Positions 1 through 9,267 are shown, counted from the stretch's first letter. The stretch is DNA of 64,000 nucleotides from Lewinellaceae bacterium (GCA_020636215.1 JACJYG010000004.1:682001-746000), one strand, 5' to 3'. Program-made: numbers and translations. The notes: generated from the sequence alone by a model not told the origin.

Positions 1-1899
1 GCGCAGCAGCTCATCATCGATCTCACGGGCTAGTGCAGAACCAAAGGGTTCCAGCACCGGGAACATAATGCGGCCGTTTCGCGGGTTGATCGTTACGCCG
101 GGTACGAAGTCGAAGATGCCATCGGGCGTGGGGTCACCCTGAGTATTGAGGTTATCGAGGTTGAATACCCGCAGCAGCGGCCGGCCGGCGAGGTTGGTTT
201 CCGGCAGGAAGCGCTTTTGGCCAGCGCCCGGGTCGTCGTAGAAAATGTCGAGGCGGAAGTCCTGCTGATTAACCTGGAAAGCGCCGATGGAGTAGACGTT
301 TTTCATCATCAGGTCCCAGGTCGGCACATCGGTGCGCTGGGTGGTGCTTTTTAGCATTTTCACGAAGAGCACCTTGGGCGTCAGGTCCATCGTATCCGTG
401 CCGACCGTACCATTGTTGATCGACATTTCGCCAACGCGATAGATATTGCCGTTGTACTCGTATTCAAAAGAAACCCCAAGCACCTGGTCGGGTTGTACAT
501 TGATGTTGACAGAGATAAAGCCCAACTCGGGATGGAAAGTGTATTCTGTTTCCCGAAGCTTTCGGGCGCTTACTTTCTCAAAATCGCGCGATTGCTGCAG
601 GCCGAATTCGGACTGTAGTGTAGCTACCGCTTTATCGATATCGCGCACATCTTCTCCTTTTGCCAGGATACGGCTATAAAGGTTGTTGGCGGCGTTATCG
701 GGCAGCAGTTTATTATCGAGCAGGTCGCGGCGGTTCCAGGTGGGGTTCACTTCTATCTTATCGGGGCTGACTAATTCCAGGGGTTCTCCCATATCGGCCA
801 TAGCGACGATATCGCGCACGTCCGTCACTTCGTTCCGGTCATTAGTGATCCAGACTTCCAGTTTTTTAAGCTTGAACAGGGTATTGATCTGAGGAAGGTT
901 AACCAGCGCCCGTTCGAAGTTGTCGCGGTTGTAAAAGGAGAGGAAAAAATGGCGATTCTCGTCGTACTCATCAGCACGCACTTCGAACTTCTGCACCTGA
1001 GCTCCCCCTTCGACCTGAATGTTTTCCTGCTGGGATTTCTGTTGGGAGGCGATGGCGGTCAGACGGAGATGGCCGAACTTAAGTTCTGTTTTCAGGCCAA
1101 AAAGGCTTTGGGCGCCCTGAATCAGATTGCCCCGCAACGGCAGGCTCACGTTACCGGCTTCTATCTTCTGAAGAATGTTGTCCTCTCCTCCTTCGAAATT
1201 ATCGTTATTGTAATCGAGTTTGATCTGGTTATCGAAGTTGAAGGTAGCGTTGGTATTGTAGTTAGTGGTCAGGGTCAGTTTTTCACCGATCTTACCGGTC
1301 ACGTTCATATTGATGTTCATATCGAAGTCAAACCCACCCTGCAGGCGCTGCCGTTCGGTTAGGATGGGGTTTTCTACGCGGGAGAAGTCGACTCCGAAGG
1401 TCAGGTCAATATTACCCTGGGGGCGGATATCCACTGCGGTGCCCCCGAAGAGGCGGTCGAGCAGGTTGTTTTTAACATCGATCTTGGCGATGGGGTCCAA
1501 TGCGCTGACACCTGTGCCTGAGCTGACGCCCGATAGTTTGTTGAAATAGGCCCGTTCTTCCTGTTTCTGACGAAAATCGAGGTATTCCTGGAAGGACATA
1601 TAGGTAGGCGGGCGGAAGTAGTCGTCCCCAATGCGTTCGGTAATGATGTACTGGCCCGTTGCAGGATCGTACTCAACATTTTTGTCGATGATGCTGGGAT
1701 CATCCAGGTCGAAAGGGTTTTGGTTAGGATTGGTCAGGAAGTCATCATAGCGCTCCTGAACAGGCGGAATGGTATCGCCGGCTGCCTGTACGTAGGGCGT
1801 AGCCAGAGGGTCTTCGGACAGGGCGCTATAGCTCCTGGCAATTAGGGCTGAAGTTGCGATTCCGAGTAATAGGCTGAAGGGTAAAAGTATTCTACTCAT
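1..1899 (-). CDS. sprA: Cell surface protein SprA, type IX secretion translocon (N-terminal part, runs off window)
   Basis: An open frame of 633 codons runs from an ATG at 1899 to the left edge with no stop, so only the N-terminal quarter or so of a protein of about 2,400 residues is present. It begins with a hydrophobic signal peptide (MSRILLPFSLLLGIATSALI). About residue 100 there is the SprA-typical stretch DDYFRPPTYMSFQEYLDFRQ, followed by long beta-strand-rich sequence describing amphipathic hairpins (for example VTGKIGEKLTLTTNYNTNAT). SprA is the very large outer-membrane beta-barrel that forms the type IX secretion channel and is needed for gliding in Bacteroidota. It lies downstream of ruvA on the same strand with a 384-bp gap, a neighbourhood I recall from other Bacteroidota. 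The product implies that the cell exports proteins through T9SS. Confidence 0.93.
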   Translation of the reverse strand, partial: MSRILLPFSLLLGIATSALIARSYSALSEDPLATPYVQAAGDTIPPVQERYDDFLTNPNQNPFDLDDPSIIDKNVEYDPATGQYIITERIGDDYFRPPTYMSFQEYLDFRQKQEERAYFNKLSGVSSGTGVSALDPIAKIDVKNNLLDRLFGGTAVDIRPQGNIDLTFGVDFSRVENPILTERQRLQGGFDFDMNINMNVTGKIGEKLTLTTNYNTNATFNFDNQIKLDYNNDNFEGGEDNILQKIEAGNVSLPLRGNLIQGAQSLFGLKTELKFGHLRLTAIASQQKSQQENIQVEGGAQVQKFEVRADEYDENRHFFLSFYNRDNFERALVNLPQINTLFKLKKLEVWITNDRNEVTDVRDIVAMADMGEPLELVSPDKIEVNPTWNRRDLLDNKLLPDNAANNLYSRILAKGEDVRDIDKAVATLQSEFGLQQSRDFEKVSARKLRETEYTFHPELGFISVNINVQPDQVLGVSFEYEYNGNIYRVGEMSINNGTVGTDTMDLTPKVLFVKMLKSTTQRTDVPTWDLMMKNVYSIGAFQVNQQDFRLDIFYDDPGAGQKRFLPETNLAGRPLLRVFNLDNLNTQGDPTPDGIFDFVPGVTINPRNGRIMFPVLEPFGSALAREIDDELLR

Positions 1900-2283
1900 A
1901 GCAATTTAACATGGGATTTCAGCAGGAACAGGCCTGGACAATTGAACGCGGCCGCTGAGTGTCAGCGGCTATTTTAAGCCGGACCACAGGGCCTAAACGG
2001 CCAACCTACTGATATTCAAAGCATTCCTTATGTTTAGTAATTCCTGTTCTCTTAATTACCTCCCTAAAACGCAACCGGCCCGGCCTTTTTGCTATTCGGC
2101 CGGATTTTAACACATCCGGCGCCTTTGGGAAACGAAAGCCGCTGAGCACCTCGGCAGGCGCCTTAAGCAGAAACGCAAAGCTAAGGGCTTGTCGCAAGTT
2201 TTACTGCACTAAGTTGGAATTTGTTGCACGGATCAGCCTCCGAATCGGGCCAAATCCGTAAAATCAGGCCGGAAAGTGCAGCA
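1900..2283. other. Intergenic gap between ruvA and sprA
   Basis: This 384-bp stretch carries no convincing gene; a 63-codon minus-strand frame at 2006-2197 has no recognisable features. A short perfect hairpin (8-bp arms, 1951-1958 and 1962-1969, loop gtg) lies about 50 bp before the sprA start, in the likely leader of sprA. No clear TAnnTTTG element was found in front of sprA. Confidence 0.5.
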
Positions 2284-2874
2284 TCAGGACAATTCTTTCA
2301 ACGCCAGTTTGATCAGCTCTTCTACAGTGGTAATACCAGGCTTTTCTCTAAGCGTTTTATTCAGCGCCTTCTGGGCCTGAATGCGATTGAATTGCAATGC
2401 GACCAGTGCAGATAACGCCTCTTCCCGCATCGTATTGTCCTGCGGGGCCAGGGCCGGCATATCTCCTCCGCTGTCCTTCATCATTTTGTCCTTCAGGTCC
2501 AGGATGATCCGTTTAGCTGTTTTTGGCCCTACCCCTTTGATACGCTGCAGGGCGGCCACGTTTTCTCCGATAATGTTGGCGCGTAGTTCCTCCGGGTTCA
2601 TGGCCGAAAGGATAAGCTGGCCTGTGTTGGGCCCGATACCGGATACGGAGATGAGGTGTACAAATAGGCTGCGCTCGGCAGCGTCGGCAAAGCCGTAGAG
2701 TGTATGCGCATCCTCTTTGATATGCAGATGGGTGAGGATCTTAACCGCCTCCAGCTTCTCCACCCGAGCATAGGTGTAGAGGCTGATGTTAATGTGGTAG
2801 CCGATGCCTCCTGCTTCCACCACGATAAAAGTGGGGCTTTTGTGTGTAATGTTTCCCTTGATGTATGTGATCAT
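2284..2874 (-). CDS. ruvA: Holliday junction branch migration complex subunit RuvA
   Basis: This is a 196-aa protein that binds Holliday junctions as a tetramer and loads the RuvB helicase during recombinational repair. The N-terminus (MITYIKGNITHKSPTFIVVE) is the OB-fold domain; two helix-hairpin-helix motifs follow (VSGIGPNTGQLIL and IKGVGPKTAKRIILDLKDK, near residues 75-125), then a flexible linker and the C-terminal RuvB-binding helices. Length agrees with the usual 190-205 residues. I chose the ATG at 2874; an upstream TTG at 2883 would add only three residues. No Shine-Dalgarno sequence precedes it, normal for the phylum. It is divergent from the POT transporter at 3004 and upstream of sprA. 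ruvC is separate, at 20337. Confidence 0.97.
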   Translation of the reverse strand: MITYIKGNITHKSPTFIVVEAGGIGYHINISLYTYARVEKLEAVKILTHLHIKEDAHTLYGFADAAERSLFVHLISVSGIGPNTGQLILSAMNPEELRANIIGENVAALQRIKGVGPKTAKRIILDLKDKMMKDSGGDMPALAPQDNTMREEALSALVALQFNRIQAQKALNKTLREKPGITTVEELIKLALKELS

Positions 2875-2900
2875 GGATTTCAAAAATGTTCACGAAGGTA

Positions 2901-2908
2901 CAAAGATG
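2901..2908 (-). promoter_or_regulatory. Probable -7 element for ruvA
   Basis: On the minus strand the sequence reads CATCTTTG followed by TACC, one mismatch from the Bacteroidota TAnnTTTG -7 consensus, 27 bp before the ruvA ATG. A TTG lies 16 bp upstream, slightly closer than the preferred 19-21 bp. Confidence 0.5.
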
Positions 2909-3003
2909 GCAGGGAATTGCGAAGCAATGGCCGACAATGGGGCCAAAGTTCCCCAAAGCTTACTATATTTAACCGGCTTTGGAGAACAGAATACCGAGCA
3001 ATT

Positions 3004-4560
3004 ATGTCCAAACCTGCGACATTCGACTACGACGGGCCCAGGTGGCTGGGGCAACCTGTCGGGCTTTTCTTCCTCTTTTTCACAGAATTGTGGGAACGCT
3101 TTTCTTATTACGGAATGCGAGGCATCCTGGTGTTGTTCCTGGTTGCCCAAACGACCGGCAGCAATCCCGGCTTTGGCTGGACGAATTCGGAAGCGCTGGC
3201 CTTGTACGGCTGGTATACCATGTTGGTGTACCTCGCCGCCATTCCCGGCGGCTTATTGGCCGACCGCTGGCTGGGGCAAAAACGCAGCGTGATGCTGGGA
3301 GGAGGCTTGCTCTGTGTCGGGCACCTGCTTCTGGCCTTCCCGCCGACATGGGCTTTTTATACTGGATTAACGCTGATCATCCTGGGAGTAGGCGCCCTGA
3401 AGCCCAACATCGCCCCCATCGTCGGCGGCCTGTACCGGCCGGGAGATGACCAACGCGACGTTGGGTTTACGCTTTTTTATACCGGCATCAATATCGGCGC
3501 GCTTTTGGCTTCTTTGCTGGTCGGATGGGTAGGTGTAACATTTGGTTGGCATCTCGGATTCGGCCTGGCCGGCATCGGGATGCTGGCAGGGCAAATCGTA
3601 TTTATTGCCGGGCAAAAGCACCTGTCTGGTATTGGGGAAGCCCCCAACCGGCAGGAAATCCGTGCGGAAGTGGGATTACTGGGACAGATATACCAACAAC
3701 GATCGCCCTTATTGGTAACTGCAGTAGCCATTCTGATAGGTTTTTTGTTCATCGGGCAGGGCCAAGTGGGCTATGGCCTGCTCTCCCCCGCCATTGGCCT
3801 GGCGGTGGCGCTAGGCATTATTTTTTACCGAAACTCCAACGAAATGGAGCGGGGCCGGCTGCTGCTGGTCTTTTTATCTTTTTTACTGATCATCCTTTTC
3901 TGGGGAGCTTTTGAACAGGCTGGCGGCTTGTTGAACCTGTACGCCCAACAAAAAACCGCCCGCATGCTGGGGGGCTTTGAAGTGCCGGCGCCCTGGTTCC
4001 AATCCCTCAACCCTCTTTATATTCTCTTGCTGGGCACTCCCGTAGGCCTGTTCTGGCTATGGTGGAAACGGCAGGGCCGGGAATCTTTTGCCCTGTATAA
4101 AATGGCGGTCGGTACCATTATCATGGGCCTGGGTTTCCTGCTCATGGCCGGTGCATCGATTCAATTTGAGAACAGGGGGGAATCGGCCATGTTCTGGCTG
4201 GTAATGGCCTACCTGTTGCATACGCTGGGAGAATTGTGCGCCTCACCGGTGGCCTTATCTTTTATCACCAAGTTGTCGCCGGCCCGGTATGTCTCCTTTA
4301 TGATGGGGTTTTACTTCGCCGCTACCGGCCTGGGCAATAAACTGGCTGGGGTTTTGGGTGAACTGGCGCAAAAAACCGGAGAATTGCAGGTATTTGTTGG
4401 CATTACACTCTGTTGCGTAGCCGGCGGATTGCTGGTGATCGCTATGCTCCGGCCGCTGAAACAACTGGCTCACGGTGCGGAAGCCCTGCCGGGTTCTCAC
4501 TTTGAGGAACAGGAAGGTTTCGAACTGGCGGATACCCCGGATGAGGAGGAGGAATGGTAG
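3004..4560 (+). CDS. POT/PTR2-family proton-dependent oligopeptide transporter (first copy)
   Basis: This 518-aa inner-membrane protein should import di- and tripeptides with protons. The PTR2 signature is seen at residues 28-40 (ELWERFSYYGMR, the ExxERFxYYG proton-coupling motif), followed by about 12-14 hydrophobic segments and the second family motif FYTGINIGALLASLL near residue 160. The C-terminal tail is short and acidic (TPDEEEEW). The frame is open upstream to 2704, but that part is antisense to ruvA; the ATG at 3004, immediately before MSKPATFDYDGPRW, is the sensible start. A second POT gene follows 180 bp downstream on the same strand. The two share the overall plan but differ in sequence, so they are old paralogues rather than a recent duplication. 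Substrate range cannot be read from the sequence. Confidence 0.93.
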   Translation: MSKPATFDYDGPRWLGQPVGLFFLFFTELWERFSYYGMRGILVLFLVAQTTGSNPGFGWTNSEALALYGWYTMLVYLAAIPGGLLADRWLGQKRSVMLGGGLLCVGHLLLAFPPTWAFYTGLTLIILGVGALKPNIAPIVGGLYRPGDDQRDVGFTLFYTGINIGALLASLLVGWVGVTFGWHLGFGLAGIGMLAGQIVFIAGQKHLSGIGEAPNRQEIRAEVGLLGQIYQQRSPLLVTAVAILIGFLFIGQGQVGYGLLSPAIGLAVALGIIFYRNSNEMERGRLLLVFLSFLLIILFWGAFEQAGGLLNLYAQQKTARMLGGFEVPAPWFQSLNPLYILLLGTPVGLFWLWWKRQGRESFALYKMAVGTIIMGLGFLLMAGASIQFENRGESAMFWLVMAYLLHTLGELCASPVALSFITKLSPARYVSFMMGFYFAATGLGNKLAGVLGELAQKTGELQVFVGITLCCVAGGLLVIAMLRPLKQLAHGAEALPGSHFEEQEGFELADTPDEEEEW

Positions 4561-4740
4561 GGGTTAAAAGTTGAATGGTGTGATAGTTGAATGGCTTAGG
4601 TGGGAGGCAAGCCTGCGCCTAAAAGGAGTAAAATGGGAATGTAAACCGCTTTTGGCGGCGGAATTGCGCAATATTCCAATTATTTGAATTAATTTTTCCC
4701 GAATTTTAGAAACTAAACAAATCAACAAACGAAACAACTT

Positions 4741-6306
4741 ATGGATTTCGCATTAGGATTACTGATTTTCGGATGGGTGTTCGTCCTGATTTGGGTGCCC
4801 CTGGTGATTTACTCTCAGCGCAAGATACACCCGAAGGCTTTGTTTACCCTTTTCTTCGCCGAATTATGGGAACGCTTCTCCTTTTATGGTATGCGCGCAC
4901 TGCTCATATTGTACATGACCAAAGTGCTGTTCGACCAGATGGCCCAAGGTGAAGCGGATACACGAGCATATGGCATCTATGGAGCCTATAACGCCCTGCT
5001 ATACGCAGCACCCATCATTGGGGGCTTGCTGGCCGACCGCCTGATGGGCTTCCGGCAAGCCGTCATCACCGGCGGTATCCTGATGGCTGCAGGCCAGTTT
5101 GCACTTGCCGCAACGGCAGGTACGAATCTGGGGGAAACCCCATTCTTCCTCGGCCTGGCTATGCTCACGGTAGGTAATGGCTTCTTCAAACCCAATATTT
5201 CCAGTTTTCTGGGTACTTTCTACGAAAAAAATGATAGCCGAAAGGACAGCGCCTTCACCATATTCTATATGGGTATCAACATTGGTGCATTCCTGGCGCC
5301 GCTGACCTGTGGTTATCTCGGGCAACGGGTCGACTGGTCGCTGGGCTTCCTGGCTGCGGGCCTTGGTATGGTATTGGGCGTAATCGTCTTCTGGCGCAAC
5401 ATGCGCAAGTTTGAGGATAAGGGGACCCCACCTGACCCTGTAGATTACAAGAAACCTTATTTCCTTGGACTGAGTAAGCAGTTGCTTATTATCCTGGGCG
5501 CTCTGGCAACCATCCCGGTTTTCTCGCTATTGATCAACGCAGAGGGCGTTACCAACTATATTCTGGTCATCGGTGGCTTGGGCATAATTGGCTATATCAT
5601 TTACACCTCCTTTGTAGCCGAAGACAAAGAAGAAGGACAGCGAATGATCGTTTTCCTCTTTCTATTCTTCTTCCACATGATATTTTGGACGCTTTTCGAG
5701 CAGGCTGGCGGCTCTCTTAATATCCTCACGGACCGCTATGTGAACCTGCACGGGATGGAGGCTTCTCAGTTACAAGCACTCAACCCCTTATACATTATCC
5801 TGCTGGCCCCGGTATTCTCCTGGGTATGGGCCCGGCTAAGCAAGGCTAAGCGAGAACCCCGCACGCCAATGAAGTTCTTCTTTGGCTTACTCCAGATGGC
5901 CATCGGTTACTTTGTCATCGTCTGGGGTATTCGCAGCGTCATAGGCACGGCCGACCAGGGTACGCTTATCCCGATCTTTTTCTTGCTGGGGATGTACCTG
6001 TTCCACACTACTGGCGAATTGAGCCTCTCCCCGGTTGGGCTATCCGTTGTCACCAAACTCGCACCGGCCAAGGTCGTGGGTTTCGTCATGGGGGCCTGGT
6101 TTCTTTCCATTGCTTTCGCTCATAAGATCGCCGGCGAGCTTGGCAAGCTGATCGCAGAGCCGGGGCATGGCACCGACCCTGCTTCGGCCCTGAAAGCATT
6201 TGCCGATGTGTATATGCTATGGGGGGTTTACGTGGTGCTCGCCGCGTCTGTCCTCCTATTGATGCTCACCCCCTTCCTGAAGAAATGGATGCATGGGGTG
6301 CATTAG
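4741..6306 (+). CDS. POT/PTR2-family proton-dependent oligopeptide transporter (second copy)
   Basis: This 521-aa peptide:proton symporter of the inner membrane has an extra N-terminal membrane segment (residues 4-24) before the PTR2 signature at 41-51 (ELWERFSFYGMR). The second motif, FTIFYMGINIGAFLAPLTCGY, sits near residue 180, and a third conserved block, FHTTGELSLSPVGLSVVTKLA, near residue 425. Length and number of hydrophobic segments fit the family. The ATG at 4741 follows an A/T-rich leader and no better start is visible. It is the second of two tandem POT genes; the strong double hairpin right after its stop suggests that transcription ends here. Confidence 0.94.
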   Translation: MDFALGLLIFGWVFVLIWVPLVIYSQRKIHPKALFTLFFAELWERFSFYGMRALLILYMTKVLFDQMAQGEADTRAYGIYGAYNALLYAAPIIGGLLADRLMGFRQAVITGGILMAAGQFALAATAGTNLGETPFFLGLAMLTVGNGFFKPNISSFLGTFYEKNDSRKDSAFTIFYMGINIGAFLAPLTCGYLGQRVDWSLGFLAAGLGMVLGVIVFWRNMRKFEDKGTPPDPVDYKKPYFLGLSKQLLIILGALATIPVFSLLINAEGVTNYILVIGGLGIIGYIIYTSFVAEDKEEGQRMIVFLFLFFFHMIFWTLFEQAGGSLNILTDRYVNLHGMEASQLQALNPLYIILLAPVFSWVWARLSKAKREPRTPMKFFFGLLQMAIGYFVIVWGIRSVIGTADQGTLIPIFFLLGMYLFHTTGELSLSPVGLSVVTKLAPAKVVGFVMGAWFLSIAFAHKIAGELGKLIAEPGHGTDPASALKAFADVYMLWGVYVVLAASVLLLMLTPFLKKWMHGVH

Positions 6307-6316
6307 CGGTTTTTCC

Positions 6317-6350
6317 AAACCCGGGAGGTTTTTCCAAACCTCCCGGGTTT
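6317..6350 (+). terminator. Palindromic hairpin after the second POT gene
   Basis: A perfect 15-bp inverted repeat (arms 6317-6331 and 6336-6350, loop ttcc) begins 10 bp after the POT stop codon. Each arm is itself of the form AAAC...GTTT. It resembles the palindrome at 57819-57864. Confidence 0.7.
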
Positions 6351-6351
6351 C

Positions 6352-6392
6352 AATAAAAGCCCCCAACCGCTAGCCGGTTGGGGGCTTTTATT
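6352..6392 (+). terminator. Rho-independent terminator, likely bidirectional
   Basis: An 18-bp perfect stem (arms 6352-6369 and 6375-6392, loop ctagc) has a GC core and an A/T-rich base, so that a run of T follows the core on either strand. It directly follows the hairpin at 6317-6350 and precedes the small membrane-protein gene at 6412. Confidence 0.85.
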
Positions 6393-6411
6393 GAATTAAA
6401 ACAACGACAAA

Positions 6412-6870
6412 ATGAAAGAAAAAGAAACGCTTAAGCAATTGCAGCTCATCTTCCTGGCCCTGGCCGCCGGCCAGATCCTCTTTTGCCTGGTGGTGGTGTA
6501 CCTTGCTCAAACTGGAACATTAAGCCCCTCCAATTTGGGGCTCCCGCTCTCCTTCCTGTTGCCCACCATCCTGTTTGCCGCCGCGGGGACTGCCTATTTT
6601 CTCAGTAACCGCCTGTCTATGGAGGGAAAGCAACTTCCTACCCTTTCGGAAAAAGTTCAGCATTACCGGAATGCCAGCATCCTCCGGCTGGCGCTGGTGG
6701 AAGGCGCCAACATCCTGATAGTATCTTTTGCCATGCTGGAGGCCAATCTGAGTTTCCTGGCTTTCTTCGCCATCGGCCTGCTGATCTTCGCCTACTTCCG
6801 TCCCGGCCTGGACAAGCTGGCGCAGTCATACGAATTGAATGCACAGGAGCTAGGGGCGTTGCGGGACTGA
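6412..6870 (+). CDS. Four-helix membrane protein of unknown function
   Basis: This 152-aa protein has four hydrophobic segments, at about residues 11-33, 43-62, 86-107 and 109-128, with a charged N-terminus (MKEKETLKQ) and a soluble C-terminal tail. I recognise no named domain; similar small four-TM proteins are common in Bacteroidota. It stands alone: the double terminator lies upstream, and the foldase operon ends 72 bp downstream on the other strand. The ATG at 6412 is 19 bp after the terminator, so its own promoter would have to overlap the hairpin, or it depends on read-through from the POT genes. Confidence 0.75.
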   Translation: MKEKETLKQLQLIFLALAAGQILFCLVVVYLAQTGTLSPSNLGLPLSFLLPTILFAAAGTAYFLSNRLSMEGKQLPTLSEKVQHYRNASILRLALVEGANILIVSFAMLEANLSFLAFFAIGLLIFAYFRPGLDKLAQSYELNAQELGALRD

Positions 6871-6941
6871 AGCCAGTTTGTCAGTGGACAGGTGCAGACA
6901 TAGGACGTGCGACATACAGACGGCGCCAGGTTCCCCCGGCT

Positions 6942-8294
6942 TCACGGCCTCACATCCTGCTTTTTCCATTTATTCAGGACGGGGCAGCTTTGGTACATAG
7001 GGTCGAGGGAAATGTAGGTGGCTTCCACTTTCTGTTCAATCCAATCGGAAATGAATTCATTCTTTTTGGACTCAATGGCTGCTTTCTGGATCTTTGAATA
7101 GTCCTGCTGAAGATTCGCGCGGTGTGGTGCGGTGCGCGATTGCAGGGTAACAATGCGGAAGAAGATATCCCCAACCGGGTCACGGAATTCGAAGGGCGCG
7201 GAGACGCCCCCCACTTTCATGGTATCGATGGTAAAATAGATATCGGGCTCCAGGTCTCCGATTTCGAAGAAGGTATTGCCGGTAGCCGGGTTGACCATTC
7301 GGCCGTCGTTATTGAAACTCTGCACATCTTCATTAGAATACAACTTCACCGCCTGGGAGAAAGAGATAGAATCATTCAGAATAAGGTGCCGGACCGAGTC
7401 GAGGTGAGCTTGCGCCAGTTCCAGGTCGGCATCCGTGAGTTCCGGTTTGATCAGGATATGGCGAACGTGGATGGAATTGCCACGCCGCTCCAGCATCTGG
7501 ATAAGGTGGAAGCCGAACTCCGATTCGACCACCGGGGAGATCTCATTATTTTCCAGTTTAAAAGCCGCCGCTTCGAATTCGGGAACGTAGCGGCCACGTT
7601 TGGCCCAGCCCAGGTCTCCGCCGGCGCGGGCAGAGCCGTCATTGGAATACTTAGCGGCTAACTGTGCAAAGTCGCCTCCATCGAGAATTTCCTGATGGAT
7701 CTCTTCCAGTTTGCTGATAGCCTTCTGCCGCTCTTCCGGGCTGACCTTAGGCTTATAAACGATTTCGCCGATCTCCACTTCTGAGTTGAAATACGGCAGG
7801 CTATCCTGTGGAATAGAACTGAAGAATTTTTTCACTTCCGAAGGGGTAACGGTAACGCTGGCCATCACCTGACTACGCATACGGTCTATAAGGATCTGAT
7901 TCTTGAGGTCTTCCCGAAACTGCGCCTTCACTTCGTTGACCGTCTGGCCGTAGTAGTCTTCAAACTGCGTAATGTCGTTGTTCATAAATCCAAGAATTCG
8001 TTCGATCCGGGCATCCAACTGCGCCTCAACTTCCTCGTCTGACACCTGGATACTGTCGAGTTTGGCCTGGTTGAGCAAAAGCTTGTTGGCCATCAATTGA
8101 TCCATGATATTACAACGCATTCCTTCAGGCACTACGCCATTCTGGGCTTCAAGCAAGGCGTGTTGCTCTTCCACTTCCGATAACAACACCAACTCCCCGC
8201 CTACTGTGGCGACCACCTTGTCGATAACTTCTGACTGAGCAAAACAGGATATTCCTGTCGTTAAAGCCAAAAGAATGCTGAATATAGCTTTCAT
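6942..8294 (-). CDS. SurA-like periplasmic peptidyl-prolyl isomerase / chaperone
   Basis: This 450-aa secreted foldase has a signal peptide (MKAIFSILLALTTGISCFAQ), a SurA-type N-terminal chaperone domain (about 22-165, beginning DKVVATVGGELVLLSEVEEQ), a first parvulin domain (about 170-270, with the GGDLGWAKRGRYVPEFEAAA block and FGFHLIQ) and a second parvulin domain (about 274-385, opening IHVRHILIKPEL). The family assists outer-membrane protein folding; here SprA, TonB receptors, TolC and PorV-like barrels are obvious clients, though that is inference. It is the last of three foldase genes on the minus strand, 43 bp after the lipoprotein foldase. The second parvulin domain lacks a clear GGxLG block and may be catalytically weak. 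Confidence 0.92.
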   Translation of the reverse strand: MKAIFSILLALTTGISCFAQSEVIDKVVATVGGELVLLSEVEEQHALLEAQNGVVPEGMRCNIMDQLMANKLLLNQAKLDSIQVSDEEVEAQLDARIERILGFMNNDITQFEDYYGQTVNEVKAQFREDLKNQILIDRMRSQVMASVTVTPSEVKKFFSSIPQDSLPYFNSEVEIGEIVYKPKVSPEERQKAISKLEEIHQEILDGGDFAQLAAKYSNDGSARAGGDLGWAKRGRYVPEFEAAAFKLENNEISPVVESEFGFHLIQMLERRGNSIHVRHILIKPELTDADLELAQAHLDSVRHLILNDSISFSQAVKLYSNEDVQSFNNDGRMVNPATGNTFFEIGDLEPDIYFTIDTMKVGGVSAPFEFRDPVGDIFFRIVTLQSRTAPHRANLQQDYSKIQKAAIESKKNEFISDWIEQKVEATYISLDPMYQSCPVLNKWKKQDVRP

Positions 8295-8337
8295 CTACTC
8301 TGTTTTTTCCAATGATACAGCTGGAAGGAACGCCAGC

Positions 8338-9204
8338 TTAATAATAAGTTTGGATATTGTTCCGACGCAATTCGATATCGTACATTTCCTCGACCTTCTG
8401 CCGGAGAAATTTCTCCTGCCGGCTGCGCAGGATTATCCTTCGGGCCTGTTCCTCGACATAAGCAAGAGGGGCAATTTCCTTACGGTTTTTTACCTCAAAA
8501 ACACGTAAATAATACTGAAAATCATCGTCGCGCTGAGAGAAATCCCGCCTGGATTCCACGTTATCGGGGGTGAGGGAGCCGGGAGGCATTTCCATAGCGA
8601 TGTTATCCAGATTGTACCAGGTGTCTTCGTCCAGCAGATGAGCCTGAGCGTAAGCATTGCAGTAAGCGACCAATTTTTCGAGATCTTCTTCCTTTTTACT
8701 ATTCCACAGGCGCCGAAGCTCTTCCGCTTCCGGCACAGGCTGAGAAACCTTAATAAAAAAGCAACGAACAATAGGTGTTTCCAGCTGATATTGTGCTTTG
8801 TTGAGTTCGTAAAACGCTTCTAATTCATCCTGTGAAACCGTTGAATCCATGAATTCTTCAATCAGCACTTTTTCATAATTGTGCCGGATGAGCGAAGCGC
8901 GATAATCGCGCACCAGCTTGTCGAGGTTAAGGTCGCCGGGGATATTTCGTTCGGCTTCATACAGAATGATAGCATCCCGGACCCAACGTTGTATGTACGC
9001 CTGAATGATAGCACTGCTATCTTCTGAAGTTGCTTTTTCAGGGAACATGCCATCCAATTCCGATAGAAAAAGGGACTTGTTATGCACCTTTGCCAACAGG
9101 CGGTCTTCCTTTTCTTTTCCCGCTCCTGATGAGCAGGCGAGTAGCAGGCCGCATAAAGCGACTGCCAGGAAAATTGCCATGGGTCTTGTTCCAACATAGA
9201 TCAT
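8338..9204 (-). CDS. SurA/PpiD-like lipoprotein foldase
   Basis: This lipoprotein of about 288 residues has a lipobox (LCGLLLAC, Cys near residue 24 from the chosen start) and a SurA_N/PpiD-like helical chaperone region (AKVHNKSLFLSELDGMF onward). No intact parvulin catalytic domain is visible; the C-terminal half contains a degenerate one at most. The frame is open to 9252, but that extension would cover the perfect palindrome at 9227-9262, so I prefer the ATG at 9204; an ATG at 9180 is also possible. It lies between two true PPIases in one operon and probably acts with them as an outer-membrane-protein chaperone in the periplasm. The exact role is inferred from context. Confidence 0.82.
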   Translation of the reverse strand: MIYVGTRPMAIFLAVALCGLLLACSSGAGKEKEDRLLAKVHNKSLFLSELDGMFPEKATSEDSSAIIQAYIQRWVRDAIILYEAERNIPGDLNLDKLVRDYRASLIRHNYEKVLIEEFMDSTVSQDELEAFYELNKAQYQLETPIVRCFFIKVSQPVPEAEELRRLWNSKKEEDLEKLVAYCNAYAQAHLLDEDTWYNLDNIAMEMPPGSLTPDNVESRRDFSQRDDDFQYYLRVFEVKNRKEIAPLAYVEEQARRIILRSRQEKFLRQKVEEMYDIELRRNNIQTYY

Positions 9205-9226
9205 AAGCCATAGTATGCATACGTAA

Positions 9227-9262
9227 AGTTGTTGTCGTGGGAGGATTCCCACGACAACAACT
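9227..9262 (-). other. Perfect intercistronic palindrome between foldase genes
   Basis: Two 16-bp arms (9227-9242 and 9247-9262) pair perfectly around a 4-nt loop. The hairpin lies 5 bp after the stop of the 655-aa PPIase and just before the lipoprotein foldase. No T-run follows on the minus strand, so it may be an mRNA-processing or attenuating hairpin rather than a full terminator. Confidence 0.7.
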
Positions 9263-9267
9263 GTGGG

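Noticed and set aside
2006..2197. 63-codon minus-strand frame in the ruvA-sprA gap
   Set aside because: Arg/Lys/Phe-rich without recognisable domain, start or promoter; probably chance.
2704..3003. N-terminal extension of the first POT transporter
   Set aside because: It is antisense to ruvA and not membrane-like; the ATG at 3004 begins the family N-terminus.
4561..4740. Terminator between the two POT genes
   Set aside because: Only a weak, interrupted stem (ttaggtg / cgcctaa) is present, without a T-run.
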